From Sphingomonas chungangi (GTDB taxonomy: Bacteria > Pseudomonadota > Alphaproteobacteria > Sphingomonadales > Sphingomonadaceae), in the NCBI RefSeq assembly GCF_013778325.1, contig NZ_JACEIB010000001.1, forward strand, positions 620,001 through 684,000: DNA of 64,000 nt. The letters are read 5' to 3'. The position numbers and the translations under genes are program-made. The number at the start of each line of letters is the position of its first letter. The first letter of the stretch is position 1. Below, piece after piece: positions 17,209 through 25,635 of this stretch. Under the pieces are notes generated by a model. The model did no database searches. It was not told the DNA's origin and worked only from the letters and a program-made list of their open reading frames with translations.

Positions 17209-18300
17209 ATGGCGAGACCGAGCCGTCCACCGCGGCCCTTCTTCGACGACAAGAACAGGGCCTTCTGGTTGCTCCAGTCGGCCGGCTGGCTCGGCTATTT
17301 CCTGCTCCGGTCGCTGGGCGGCGTGGCCAACAACATGGGCCTGCTGTTCATCGTGCCGACCGCGCTGGCGACGGCGACCGGCTATTCGCTCACGCTGCTG
17401 ATGGGCGCCTTCTTCCGCAAGCTGATGACAGCCAAGCCGTTCTGGACGTGGACCGTCTCGATCGCGCTGCTGGTAATGGCATCGGCCGCCTTCTCCACCA
17501 TCGAGGTGTGGGCGCACGCGACCTTCTATCGCCCCGGCACCCGGCCCGAGGGCGCGCAGTTCCTCGGTGCCATCCTGCTCGATTTCGCGGTGCTCGGGGC
17601 GTGGTCGGCGCTCTATTATGCGATCAACTTCTTCCTGAAGCTGGAGCAGCAGACGGATCAGCTCCAGCGGCTGGAGGGGCAGGCGTCGGCCGCGCAGCTG
17701 GCGATGCTGCGCTACCAGCTCAACCCGCATTTCCTGTTCAATACGCTGAACTCGATTTCGACGCTGGTTCTGCTCAAGCAGACCGAGCGCGCCAATTTCA
17801 TGCTCTCTCGCCTCTCGGGCTTTCTGCGCTATACTCTGATCAACGAGCCGACCGCGCAGGTGACGCTGGAGCAGGAGGTGGAGACGCTGAAGCTCTATCT
17901 CGAGATCGAGAAGATGCGGTTCGAGGACCGCCTGCGGCCGCATTTCGATATCGAGCCGGCGGTGGCCGGCGTCCGCCTGCCGTCGCTGCTGCTGCAGCCT
18001 TTGGTCGAGAATGCGATCAAATATGCCGTTACGCCCCAGGAACAAGGCGCCGATATCGCGGTTACCGCTCGATTGATCGGGGATCGCGTGCAGATCGGCG
18101 TGACGGATACCGGGCCGGGCTTGAACGAGGTGCAGCCGAGGGACACATCGTCCACGGGTGTGGGCCTCGCGAACATCCGTGACAGGTTGGTGCAGGCTTA
18201 CGGCCCGCGCCAGAGTTTCCAGGCCCAGCCCGGTGTGAATGGTGGCTTTGCTGTGACGATAGAGGTTCCATTCGAGACGGAACCCAAGGAGTTGGCATGA
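17209..18300 (+). CDS. LytS/YehU-type membrane sensor histidine kinase
   Basis: A 363-residue protein with four hydrophobic segments in the first 150 residues, then the His_kinase box LRYQLNPHFLFNTLNSISTL with the phosphoacceptor His. The HATPase domain carries LLLQPLVENAIKYA (N box) and DTGPG and TGVGLANIRDRL (G boxes). It phosphorylates the downstream LytTR regulator, whose ATG overlaps its TGA. AGGAA precedes ATG 17209; the open frame extends far upstream but that part is not coding. The signal is unknown. Confidence 0.9.
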   Translation: MARPSRPPRPFFDDKNRAFWLLQSAGWLGYFLLRSLGGVANNMGLLFIVPTALATATGYSLTLLMGAFFRKLMTAKPFWTWTVSIALLVMASAAFSTIEVWAHATFYRPGTRPEGAQFLGAILLDFAVLGAWSALYYAINFFLKLEQQTDQLQRLEGQASAAQLAMLRYQLNPHFLFNTLNSISTLVLLKQTERANFMLSRLSGFLRYTLINEPTAQVTLEQEVETLKLYLEIEKMRFEDRLRPHFDIEPAVAGVRLPSLLLQPLVENAIKYAVTPQEQGADIAVTARLIGDRVQIGVTDTGPGLNEVQPRDTSSTGVGLANIRDRLVQAYGPRQSFQAQPGVNGGFAVTIEVPFETEPKELA

Positions 18301-19103
18301 CGATACGAACGATCCTGGTGGACGACGAGCCGCTGGCGATCCAGGGCCTGCAACTGAGGCTGCAGCGCCACGATGATGTGGAGATCATCGATACCTGCCT
18401 GAACGGGCGCGAGGCGATCCGTTCGATCAAGACCCACAAGCCGGACCTCGTCTTCCTCGACATCCAGATGCCGGGCTTCGACGGATTCTCGGTGATCCAG
18501 GGGCTGATGGAGGTGGAGCCTCCCCTGTTCGTGTTCGTGACGGCCTATTCCGATCACGCGATCCGCGCCTTCGAGGCGCAGGCGATGGATTATCTGATGA
18601 AGCCGGTGGAGGAGGACCGCCTCGCCGACACGCTCGATCGCGTCCGCCAGCGCCTGACCGAGCGCAAGGGCGTGGAGGAGGCTGGCCGCCTCAAGGAAGC
18701 GCTGGCCGAGCATGCGCCGGAAGCCGCCGAGGCGATGGAGGAGGGCGTCGTGGACGACGGCCCGTCCGCCAGCCGCTACGAGAAGCTGATCAACATCAAG
18801 GATCGCGGCCAGATCTTCCGCGTCGACGTCGATTCGATCGAGCGCATCGACGCGGCGGGCGATTACATGTGCATCTATACCGGCGACAACACGCTGATCC
18901 TGCGCGAGACGATGAAATTCCTGGAAAAGCGCCTCGATCCGCGCCGCTTCCAGCGCGTGCACCGTTCGACCATCGTGAATCTCGATCTGGTGCGGCAGGT
19001 CAAGCCGCACACCAACGGGGAATGCTTCCTGGTGCTGGAGAGCGGCGCGCAGGTGAAGGTGAGCCGCAGCTACAAGGACGTGGTGGCGCGCTTCGTGCAC
19101 TGA
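18297..19103 (+). CDS. LytTR-family response regulator (LytR/AlgR type)
   Basis: A 268-residue regulator. The receiver domain begins MTIRTILVDDEPLAIQGLQL, has the phospho-Asp in LVFLDIQMPGFDGF and KPVEED at the end of the domain. A linker of about 45 residues leads to a C-terminal LytTR DNA-binding domain (DAAGDYMCIYTGDNTLILRE and FQRVHRSTIVNLDLVRQVKP). It is translationally coupled to the kinase (ATGA overlap), so the two form a two-component system. Target promoters are not evident here. Confidence 0.92.
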   Translation: MTIRTILVDDEPLAIQGLQLRLQRHDDVEIIDTCLNGREAIRSIKTHKPDLVFLDIQMPGFDGFSVIQGLMEVEPPLFVFVTAYSDHAIRAFEAQAMDYLMKPVEEDRLADTLDRVRQRLTERKGVEEAGRLKEALAEHAPEAAEAMEEGVVDDGPSASRYEKLINIKDRGQIFRVDVDSIERIDAAGDYMCIYTGDNTLILRETMKFLEKRLDPRRFQRVHRSTIVNLDLVRQVKPHTNGECFLVLESGAQVKVSRSYKDVVARFVH

Positions 19104-19249
19104 TCGGGCGCGGGTCCGGTTTCGGCCGGGTTTCAATCCTGGGTAATTTCTCGTCTTTTGGCTCCTCCTAAAACGCCTGTTCCCGGCGGTGTGTTGCTCT
19201 AATAAGGCGCCGCCAGGAACAGTCGTGGCGATGGAATTTGCCCGTCGCG

Positions 19250-19435
19250 GTGAGATTTCGGCCGCCATCAATGAAGGCGCGCTCCTACATCGCGACGCCC
19301 AGCTACGCGCAGGTGGCCGAGCGGCTCTGCACCCGCGCGCGAGGCCGGTGGGAGCGGTATCGCGCGCATCTGGAGCCGGTGCTGTCGATCCCGCGGCCCT
19401 GGGCGGAGCGGATGGGCTATGCGGCCCGACGGTGC
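19250..19435 (+). pseudogene. Remnant of a sulfotransferase-like C terminus
   Basis: One frame encodes IATPSYAQVAERLCTRARGR followed by WERYRAHLEPVLSIPRPWAE. This matches by eye the C-terminal tail of TPR-linked sulfotransferases of sphingomonads (TASYAQVREKLYxRxxGRWRRYxxxLxPV). No start, PAPS-binding region or upstream domain is present, and the frame then runs through non-coding sequence into the next gene. I read it as a deletion scar. The 19104-19585 interval holds nothing else I can support. Confidence 0.45.
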
Positions 19436-19585
19436 GTTGCTCGCATAATACGGCATTTTCGTCGCACGGGCGGCGGATTGATCGCAGCAGTCGCGGTGCC
19501 TGTCCCTTCGCGCTTCGGGAATATCGCGCGGGGTGATCCTGTCTCTCCCAAGGCCGCCCGACCGGGCGGGAGCAGGGAGTCGACG

Positions 19586-20062
19586 ATGATCTTTCACGTG
19601 TCCATCGCCGCGGCCGCGCCGCGCCATGTCGCCGGTGTGCTGGCCGAGCTGTGGGGCGGCACCGCCGCGCCGTTTCCGCCCGTTTCCGAAGACGGCTGGA
19701 TCGTCTTCGCCGATGACGATCGCGGATCGGCGATCGAGGTCTATCCGGAAGGCGTCGTGCTACGCGAGGTGGATGGCGATGCGGATGCGGTCGGCATCCG
19801 GCTGCCCAGCATCGGCCTCACCTCCACGCACATCGCGATGGCGACGGTGCTCGATCATGCCGATGTGATGCGCATCGCGGTGCGCGAGGGCTGGCCCGCC
19901 AAATACCGCAAGCGCGGGGGCATGTTCGGCGTGATCGAATTGTGGGTCGAAGGTGCGGTGATGATCGAAGTGCTGACCGCCGAGATGCAGGCCGAATATC
20001 GCCGCACGATGAGCTCCGGCAACTGGCTGGAGATGCTCGCCGCGATGCGGATGGCTGCTTAG
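19586..20062 (+). CDS. Conserved-looking hypothetical protein
   Basis: A 158-residue soluble protein starting MIFHVSIAAAAPRHVAGVLA, with GGGAG-type ribosome site before ATG 19586. The sequence is compact alpha/beta (DGWIVFADDDRGSAIEVYPE, YRKRGGMFGVIELWVEGAVM) and resembles a VOC/glyoxalase-like hypothetical family seen in sphingomonads. I see no clear metal-ligand set. It stands alone between the two-component genes and convergent msrB. Function unknown. Confidence 0.7.
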   Translation: MIFHVSIAAAAPRHVAGVLAELWGGTAAPFPPVSEDGWIVFADDDRGSAIEVYPEGVVLREVDGDADAVGIRLPSIGLTSTHIAMATVLDHADVMRIAVREGWPAKYRKRGGMFGVIELWVEGAVMIEVLTAEMQAEYRRTMSSGNWLEMLAAMRMAA

Positions 20063-20087
20063 GGCAAATCCTACCCCCGGCGGGGAT

Positions 20088-20594
20088 TCATGCCACCCGG
20101 AATCCCATCGCCACGCCGTTCATGCAATAGCGCAGGCCGGTCGGCTGCGGTCCGTCGTTGAAGACGTGACCGAGATGGCCGGCGCAGCGCGCGCAATGCA
20201 CCTCGGTGCGGTCTTCGCCCAGCGACGGATCGGTACGCTCGCCGATCGCGTGAGGGAGGTGATCCCAGAAGCTCGGCCAGCCGGTGCCGCTGTCGAACTT
20301 GGTGCGCGAGGCGAAGAGCGGCAGCGCGCAGCCGGCGCAGACGAAGATGCCCTTGCGATGCTCGTTGTTGAGCGGGCTGGTGAAGGGGAACTCCGTCGCC
20401 GCCTGGCGCAGCACGTTATAGGCCTGCGGACTGAGGCGCTTCCTCCACTCCGCGTCGCTGAGCTTAAAGGGGGCGGGCGTCGCGGCGACCGCGGCTGCTC
20501 CGCCGTGCGAGAAGAGCCGCCATGCCAGCGCGCCGGCGGCGGCGGTGCCGGCGAGACCCAGGGCGGAGCGGCGATCGATCGGCTTGGTATCCAT
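20088..20594 (-). CDS. msrB: Peptide-methionine (R)-S-oxide reductase, Tat-exported
   Basis: A 168-residue MsrB. An N-terminal twin-arginine signal (DRRSALGLAGTAAAGALAW) predicts export, so it would repair methionine-R-sulfoxide in the periplasm. The zinc Cys pairs are CAGC (86, 89) and CARC (134, 137), the substrate loop is GTGWPSFW, and the catalytic Cys157 is in RYCMNG. An internal resolving Cys is not obvious, so recycling may rely on another reductase. It is divergent from the membrane protein at 20712. Confidence 0.93.
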   Translation of the reverse strand: MDTKPIDRRSALGLAGTAAAGALAWRLFSHGGAAAVAATPAPFKLSDAEWRKRLSPQAYNVLRQAATEFPFTSPLNNEHRKGIFVCAGCALPLFASRTKFDSGTGWPSFWDHLPHAIGERTDPSLGEDRTEVHCARCAGHLGHVFNDGPQPTGLRYCMNGVAMGFRVA

Positions 20595-20711
20595 GCCTTC
20601 CTGTTCGCTCGATCGGCCCGTCGGGTTACGGGTCCCTCGTCAAGCGCACGGCTTTGCGGCACATTTGCCGTTTCCGGCGTTGATGCCGGCAACAGGCAAA
20701 GGGAGGGCGCC

Positions 20712-21296
20712 ATGATCCGTATCCTGATCGGCAGCGTGCTGGGCGGCCTCGTCCAGTTCTTCGTGGGTTTCATCTTCTGGGGGACACCGCTCTCCCGTCT
20801 GGTCTTCACGGTCGCGCCCGACGCGCAGGAAGCCGCCGTGCAGACCGCCCTGGCGCAGAACCTCACCGCGACCGGGACGGGTACGTACCATGTGCCCTGG
20901 CCGGATACCGCGGCCGGGACGGTCTTGCACGGACGCGGCCCCGTGGCGCTGATCTTCTTCAACACGCAGGGTTTCCCGGCGATGCAGACAAGCTCGCTGA
21001 TCGGCGGCCTGGTTCTGTCGATCGTCTCGATCCTGCTGCTGGGCCTCGCGCTACACACGGTCGCGGCGCGGGTCGACGATTTCGCCAGCCGGATGAAGAT
21101 CGTGGTGTTCGCGAGCCTGGGCGTGGTGCTCTATTCCGTCCTCGGCCAGCCGGTGTTCAACTTCTACATGCCGTGGGGCTATTGGGTGTATCTGGCGATC
21201 TCGCTGATCGTCGGCTTCGTCGCGGGCGGCTTCGTGCTGGCGAAATGGTTCGTGCCGTATGCCGCGCCGCGGGTGACCGGCGAGACGGTGCACTGA
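20712..21296 (+). CDS. Hypothetical membrane protein
   Basis: A 194-residue protein with about four hydrophobic segments: GSVLGGLVQFFVGFIFW near the N terminus, then LIGGLVLSIVSILLLGLAL, IVVFASLGVVLYSV and WVYLAISLIVGFVAGGF. A periplasmic or cytoplasmic loop of about 60 residues separates the first two. AAAGGGAGG precedes ATG 20712. Its stop lies one base from the convergent ATP12 stop codon. No family assigned. Confidence 0.75.
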   Translation: MIRILIGSVLGGLVQFFVGFIFWGTPLSRLVFTVAPDAQEAAVQTALAQNLTATGTGTYHVPWPDTAAGTVLHGRGPVALIFFNTQGFPAMQTSSLIGGLVLSIVSILLLGLALHTVAARVDDFASRMKIVVFASLGVVLYSVLGQPVFNFYMPWGYWVYLAISLIVGFVAGGFVLAKWFVPYAAPRVTGETVH

Positions 21297-21297
21297 T

Positions 21298-22002
21298 CTA
21301 GTCGAGCAAAGCCAGGAACCGTGCCGCCGCCCTGAAATCGCGGCGCTTGTCCTCGCGCGCGGTGGTGGCGAGCGTGTCCTCGCCCCATTGCTCGGCCTGC
21401 CAGAGATCATCGAGCTCGGCGGCTTGCCACGCATCCTCCTCGGTCATCGCGCCTTCGGCCAGCGCCAGCGCGAGGACCAGCGAGCCGGACAGCGTGACGA
21501 GCGGCGAGAGCCCCGCGAGATGGAAGGCATCGCGCGAAGCCACGGCGCCGGCGAGGCGCTTAACCGTCGCGGCGGGCTGGTCGACGTGGGTGATGCCCGC
21601 CGTCACCGTGAAATCCACGCCATAGCGATCCCGCGCCCAGTCGAGCGGCGGATCCCACGCCTCGCCCTGCAAGGCAGTCAGCTCGGTCGGGTGATCGGCG
21701 CGGTAGCAGAGCAGGTCGCCCTCGGCATAGCGCGCGAGATTGGCGGCGAAGGTTGCGGTGTCGGGTGCGATCCGGTCGATCGCGGCGTTGGCGAGGCCGG
21801 TCAGCGGCATCGCGCGCGGATCGATCGTGCCGTCCACGACCCGCCATTCCTCGGCGATGGCGGCGGCGAGGCTGTCGGTCGGCACGATCAGATCGGCGCG
21901 CGCCGGAGTCTTGAGCGCGCGTCCGTCGAGCCGGATGCCGCGATCCTCGACCGTCACATCCTTCCAGAAACGCCTGGCGGCGATCACCGGGGCGTTCGCC
22001 AT
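21298..22002 (-). CDS. ATP12-family F1-ATPase assembly chaperone
   Basis: A 234-residue protein starting MANAPVIAARRFWKDVTVED. It shows the ATP12 pattern: RGIRLDGRALKTPARADLIV, AAAIAEEWRVVDGTIDPRAM and MPLTGLANAAIDRI, with the C-terminal LSGSLVLALALAEG and QAEQWGEDTLA. ATP12 proteins bind the F1 alpha subunit during ATP synthase assembly and occur in alphaproteobacteria and mitochondria. It ends an operon with crcB, a pseudouridine synthase and a HAD phosphatase, and overlaps the small upstream membrane gene by 19 bases. Confidence 0.9.
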   Translation of the reverse strand: MANAPVIAARRFWKDVTVEDRGIRLDGRALKTPARADLIVPTDSLAAAIAEEWRVVDGTIDPRAMPLTGLANAAIDRIAPDTATFAANLARYAEGDLLCYRADHPTELTALQGEAWDPPLDWARDRYGVDFTVTAGITHVDQPAATVKRLAGAVASRDAFHLAGLSPLVTLSGSLVLALALAEGAMTEEDAWQAAELDDLWQAEQWGEDTLATTAREDKRRDFRAAARFLALLD

Positions 22003-22205
22003 TTGTGGGCGAGGATCTTCGGCACGACGATCAGGTCGATCAGCCCCATCACGATCAGCACCCCGCCGAAGCCGTAATGGCCGGCGATATTGCCGCCCAA
22101 TGCCAGCCACAGGCCGAAACCACACAGGATCGCACCGGCGACGCGCAGGCCGAGCAGGATGGCGTGGCGGTCGCGTGCCTGCTTGTCGGGATCGGGAAGG
22201 CTCAT
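21984..22205 (-). CDS. Small two-helix membrane protein
   Basis: A 73-residue protein starting MSLPDPDKQARDRHAILLGL with two hydrophobic helices (VAGAILCGFGLWLALGG and GFGGVLIVMGLIDLIVVPK) and a basic tail. Its ATG overlaps the phosphatase stop (ATGA) and its end overlaps the ATP12 start, so it is embedded in the operon. Function unknown. Confidence 0.8.
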   Translation of the reverse strand: MSLPDPDKQARDRHAILLGLRVAGAILCGFGLWLALGGNIAGHYGFGGVLIVMGLIDLIVVPKILAHKWRTPR

Positions 22206-22855
22206 GCGGTCTCCAATGTGCACAGCGCCGGCAGATCGGACGGATGCGAAGCCACCGCGTCGGCACCCTCGCGCAGCAGCTCGTCCGCCTCGTGATAGCC
22301 CCACGCCACCCCGATGGCGCGGACGCCGGCATTGTGGGCCATGAGGATGTCGAAGCTGGTGTCGCCGATCATCACCGTGGTGGCGGGCTGGGCGCCGGCA
22401 TCGGCCATGCACTGTTCGATCATCGAGGGGTGCGGCTTGGAGGGGTGACGGTCGGCGGTCTGCAGCGTGACGAAATGGTGGGCGAGGCCGTGATGTTCCA
22501 GCACCAGCCGCAGCCCCCGATCGGACTTGCCGGTGGCGACGCCGAGCAGCCAACCCTCTGCCTCCAGCGCGGCCAGCACCTCGGGGATGCCCTCGTAGAG
22601 CTGCTCCTCCACGCGCCCCTCGGCCCGCATCCGGTGGAATGCGCGCTTGTAAGCCTCGGCGAGCAGATCATGATCGTGGCCGGGCGCGAGCACCTGCATC
22701 GCTTGCGGCAGGCTCAGGCCCACGATCCGGCGGACAGCGGCACGATCGGGCGCGGGAAGGCCCGCCTCGCCGAAACATTCCTCCATGGCGACGCAGATGT
22801 TGGCCTGGCTGTCGACCAAAGTCCCGTCGCAATCGAAGATGGCGAGGCGGTTCAT
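22202..22855 (-). CDS. HAD-superfamily phosphatase (phosphoglycolate phosphatase-like)
   Basis: A 217-residue HAD hydrolase. Motif I is FDCDGTLVDS at the N terminus, motif II is GVATGKS, motif III the KPHPSM lysine region, and motif IV is VMIGDTSFD. A helical C1 cap lies between motifs I and II. This is the Gph/PGP type, which removes 2-phosphoglycolate, but substrate choice in this family cannot be read from motifs. I chose ATG 22855 since it forms an ATGA overlap with the preceding gene; an upstream ATG at 22876 is possible. Confidence 0.88.
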   Translation of the reverse strand: MNRLAIFDCDGTLVDSQANICVAMEECFGEAGLPAPDRAAVRRIVGLSLPQAMQVLAPGHDHDLLAEAYKRAFHRMRAEGRVEEQLYEGIPEVLAALEAEGWLLGVATGKSDRGLRLVLEHHGLAHHFVTLQTADRHPSKPHPSMIEQCMADAGAQPATTVMIGDTSFDILMAHNAGVRAIGVAWGYHEADELLREGADAVASHPSDLPALCTLETA

Positions 22856-23277
22856 GAGGTTCGGGCAGTCGGACATGGAAGAATGGGACCAAGCCGGATC
22901 GTGATATTGCGGCCGGCGATATCTACCGATTTTTTGCTTTCGCCGATCCAGCCATTACACTCGGGAGAGATATCTAACTGGTTGTTACCGTTCCAGTGCA
23001 TCGTAAACTCGCCGCCGAATGCCGCGATCTGTCCGCTCACGGGATCGTCGCCCGCCCGAGCAATCGACACCCCGAACAAGGGCGGCGTGCCAAGTCCGGA
23101 GACATGGTCGTCATAAACCATAGATGCCACAAGGCTTCCATCTGGCGAGACCGATTGTGGATCACCGTCTAGAATGCCTTGGGGACGAAAGGGGTGGGTC
23201 TGCACGTAAGCGATCCAAAGACCAGCCACGATTACGAAACCAGCTAGTCCCGACCACAGAAGGCCGCTCTTGCTCAA
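22852..23277 (-). CDS. Hypothetical membrane-anchored protein (TTG start)
   Basis: A 141-residue protein with an N-terminal membrane helix (GLLWSGLAGFVIVAGLWIAY) and a beta-rich exported-looking domain (HWNGNNQLDISPECNGWIGE). I infer a TTG start at 23277, because it overlaps the upstream pseudouridine synthase stop in a TTGA arrangement, like the other junctions of this operon, and no ATG or GTG fits. Base composition is less GC-rich than neighbours. Function unknown. Confidence 0.6.
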   Translation of the reverse strand: MSKSGLLWSGLAGFVIVAGLWIAYVQTHPFRPQGILDGDPQSVSPDGSLVASMVYDDHVSGLGTPPLFGVSIARAGDDPVSGQIAAFGGEFTMHWNGNNQLDISPECNGWIGESKKSVDIAGRNITIRLGPILPCPTARTS

Positions 23278-24365
23278 TTCCGCCCCCGGCCCCGCCGTTC
23301 GCCCTTGCGCTCCTTGCGGCGATCCTTGGCGGCGTGGGCGGCGGCGCGGCGTTTGCCTTCGGGGGTCTCGCTGAACTTCACGTCCTCGATCGGCAGCGCG
23401 TCGCCGTCGACCGGATCGAAGCCGAGATGCGCGAGGCTCTCGGCGAAGTGGGTCGGCAGCTCGGCGCGCACGTCGATGCGCTCGCCGTCCGGGTGGTCGA
23501 TACGGATGCGGCGCGCATGGAGGTGCATCTTGCGGCTGATTCCGCCGGTCAGGAACGCCTCCGGCCCGCCATATTTGCCGTCGCCGACGATCGGATGGCC
23601 GATCGCCGCCATGTGGACGCGCAACTGGTGGGTGCGGCCGGTCAGCGGCTGCAGCTCGACGAAGGCGGCGCGGTTGCCGGCGCGCTCGATCACGCGGTAG
23701 CGGCTGCGCGAGGGCTGGCCCTCCTTCTCGTCGACATACATCTTCTCGCCGCCAGTGCCGGGCTGCTTGGCGAGCGGCAGGTCGATCAGCCCCTCCTCGA
23801 TCGAGGGGACGCCGGCGATGATCGCCCAATAGACCTTGCGCGCGGTGCGGCTGGAGAAGCTCTTCGAGAAGAAGGCGGCGGCGCGCGCGTTGCGCGCCAC
23901 CAGCAGCGCGCCCGACGTGTCCTTGTCGAGCCGGTGGACCAGCTTGGGCCGCCCCTCGCTCTCATATTCCAAAGCGTCGAGCAGGCCGTCGACATGGCGA
24001 TCGGTCTTGGTGCCGCCCTGCGTGGCAAGGCCGGGCGGCTTGTTGAGCACCAGAGCGGCATTGTCCTTGTGGATGACGAGGCTCTGCGCGAAGTCGATCT
24101 CATCGTCGCTGAGCGGCGTGCGCTCCCGCTTGGGCTTGGCCTTTTCGGGGGCGGGGGCTTCGAGCGGGGGGACGCGGATGATCTGCCCGGCCTCGATCCG
24201 GTCGCCCGGCGTGGCGCGCTTGCCGTCGACGCGCAACTGCCCGGTGCGCGCCCAGCGCGAGACGATGTTGAAGCTCGCGTCCGGCATGTGCCGCTTGAAC
24301 CAGCGATCGAGGCGGATGCCGTCGTCGTCGGGCGCGACGGTGAACTGGCGGACGTCGTCGGTCAC
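23274..24365 (-). CDS. RluC/RluD-family pseudouridine synthase
   Basis: A 363-residue RluA-superfamily enzyme. An N-terminal S4-like domain (RLDRWFKRHMPDASFNIVSR) precedes the catalytic domain with HRLDKDTSGALLVARN, whose Asp is the nucleophile, and LTGRTHQLRVHMAAIGHPIV. The C-terminal tail is very basic (KDRRKERKGERRGRGRN), useful for rRNA binding. It likely modifies 23S rRNA; the exact position (RluC or RluD type) is not clear. GTG 24365 overlaps the crcB stop (GTGA). Confidence 0.9.
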   Translation of the reverse strand: MTDDVRQFTVAPDDDGIRLDRWFKRHMPDASFNIVSRWARTGQLRVDGKRATPGDRIEAGQIIRVPPLEAPAPEKAKPKRERTPLSDDEIDFAQSLVIHKDNAALVLNKPPGLATQGGTKTDRHVDGLLDALEYESEGRPKLVHRLDKDTSGALLVARNARAAAFFSKSFSSRTARKVYWAIIAGVPSIEEGLIDLPLAKQPGTGGEKMYVDEKEGQPSRSRYRVIERAGNRAAFVELQPLTGRTHQLRVHMAAIGHPIVGDGKYGGPEAFLTGGISRKMHLHARRIRIDHPDGERIDVRAELPTHFAESLAHLGFDPVDGDALPIEDVKFSETPEGKRRAAAHAAKDRRKERKGERRGRGRN

Positions 24366-24745
24366 GCGTGCGCCCCGATCCGGGCGAGCCACAGGCCCGC
24401 GAACAGCAGCAGCACCGCGCCGATCGCCGAACTGGTCATGTAGAGGGCGGCCGTTCCCCAGTCGCTGCGCTGGATCATGTTGGCGGCTTCCAGGCTGAAG
24501 GTGGAGAAGGTGGTGTAGCCGCCCAGCACGCCGACGCCGAGCAGCAGGCGCCAGCTCTCGCCGCTGGCCGGGGTGTGGCGCGCGAGCGTTCCGACGAGCA
24601 GGCCCATGAACAGGCCGCCCGACAGGTTGATGAACCAGGTTCCCCACGGGAAGCCCGGGCCGAGCAGCACGAGGCTGACCCGGCCGATCTGATAGCGGAT
24701 GCCGGCGCCCAACGCGCCGCCGATCATGACGAAGAGAAGCGGCAT
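24362..24745 (-). CDS. crcB: Fluoride ion channel CrcB/FluC
   Basis: A 127-residue protein with four membrane helices and the CrcB signatures GGALGAGIRYQIGR, GTWFINLSGGLFMG and GGYTTFSTFSLEA. FluC dimers export toxic fluoride. It is the first gene of the overlapping chain crcB, pseudouridine synthase, hypothetical, phosphatase, small membrane protein, ATP12. I saw no fluoride riboswitch motif in the short upstream gap. Confidence 0.93.
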   Translation of the reverse strand: MPLLFVMIGGALGAGIRYQIGRVSLVLLGPGFPWGTWFINLSGGLFMGLLVGTLARHTPASGESWRLLLGVGVLGGYTTFSTFSLEAANMIQRSDWGTAALYMTSSAIGAVLLLFAGLWLARIGAHA

Positions 24746-24788
24746 GGGATGCGCCTTAGAGCAGGCGCGCCGATGCGGCTAGTGGCGC

Positions 24789-25430
24789 TCAGCCGCCGTT
24801 GGTCCAGATATAGTCGACGGGCGTCTCGCCACCCTGGGTCGGACCGACCATGATGTAGTAGGCTTGGTCGCCCTTGTCGCCGGCGAGGTTCCAGTCGCCG
24901 TCCTTGTCGTCGCGGCCGGCGGAATAACCCGCCGCCTTCGCCTTCGCCTCGTACCAGCCGATCACCTGGCCGCGATCACCCGGCACGGCGAAGCTCACCA
25001 CGCGCGCCTGACAACCGCCATCGTGGCCGGCGGCCTCCTGCAGTTTCGCCGACGGGTGCATCGGCAGGTCGGCGGGCAGCTTCGCCGCCCAGCCGTTCGC
25101 ATAATCCAGGCCGCCGAGGCAACCGCCCCCGGCCGCGCTCGCGCCGCCATCCTCGGTGACGGCGGGCATGGCGGGCTTGCCGTCGCGCTGGCGCTGGGCG
25201 GCGTCGGCCAGGCTGACGGTGGCGGCGCGGTCGCCGGGCTGTGCTTTGCCGGCCTTGGCGGGATCGACCTTGATATCGGCGGCGAGCGCCTTGTTCGCGG
25301 CCGTGTCCGCCACCACCGCGCCGTTGACCAGCTGGTCGTCCATCGCGTCGAGGTTGTTCGCGGCCGGCTTGGGCTTGCCGCAGGCGGACAGCAGCAACAG
25401 CGCGGAGAGCGCGGCGAGAGGAAGGCGCAT
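24789..25430 (-). CDS. Hypothetical lipoprotein
   Basis: A 213-residue protein starting MRLPLAALSALLLLSACGKP, with lipobox LSAC and lipidation at Cys17. The C-terminal part (VPGDRGQVIGWYEAKAKAAG, then YYIMVGPTQGGETPVDYIW) resembles the C-terminal portion of the lipoprotein at 26181 (TGKVIAWYKDQAGKHGWDV), so the two may be distant paralogues sharing a small alpha/beta domain. Function unknown. ATG 25430 is chosen because it starts the signal peptide. Confidence 0.75.
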   Translation of the reverse strand: MRLPLAALSALLLLSACGKPKPAANNLDAMDDQLVNGAVVADTAANKALAADIKVDPAKAGKAQPGDRAATVSLADAAQRQRDGKPAMPAVTEDGGASAAGGGCLGGLDYANGWAAKLPADLPMHPSAKLQEAAGHDGGCQARVVSFAVPGDRGQVIGWYEAKAKAAGYSAGRDDKDGDWNLAGDKGDQAYYIMVGPTQGGETPVDYIWTNGG

Positions 25431-25538
25431 GGTCGAACGTCCCGTCATGATCGGCCGTGTCTAGCCGATCATGCGGGCGGGAGCCTCGGCGATGTGGCGG
25501 GCGCTGCCCCGAAATGGGGCGGGCGCCTACGCCTCTCC

Positions 25539-25625
25539 CGTTCGCCCTGAGCTTGTCGAAGGGCTGTACTTCCTTTTCCGATGCTGCAGGAAGAAGGACA
25601 GGGCTCGACAGGCTCAGCCCGAACG
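25539..25625. repeat. Dispersed hairpin repeat, CGTTCGCCCTGAGCTTGTCG family, copy 1
   Basis: Arms CGTTCGCCCTGAGCTTGTCG and CGACAGGCTCAGCCCGAACG pair imperfectly across an 87-base unit, and inner arms TTCCTTTTCC/GGAAGAAGGA extend the stem. A closely related unit is at 44691 and a looser one at 33003. It lies between two leftward genes. This sequence type is widespread in GC-rich proteobacteria as short palindromic repeats. Confidence 0.7.
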
Positions 25626-25635
25626 GTTTCGGAAT

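Noticed and set aside
15106-18300. A 1064-codon plus-strand open frame
   Set aside because: It runs antisense through the phosphodiesterase gene with Arg/His/Gly-rich nonsense. Only its last 363 codons, from ATG 17209, are the histidine kinase.
24746-24788. Fluoride riboswitch before crcB
   Set aside because: The crcB upstream sequence is on the other side of 24745 and, like this gap, too short and without the conserved riboswitch core.
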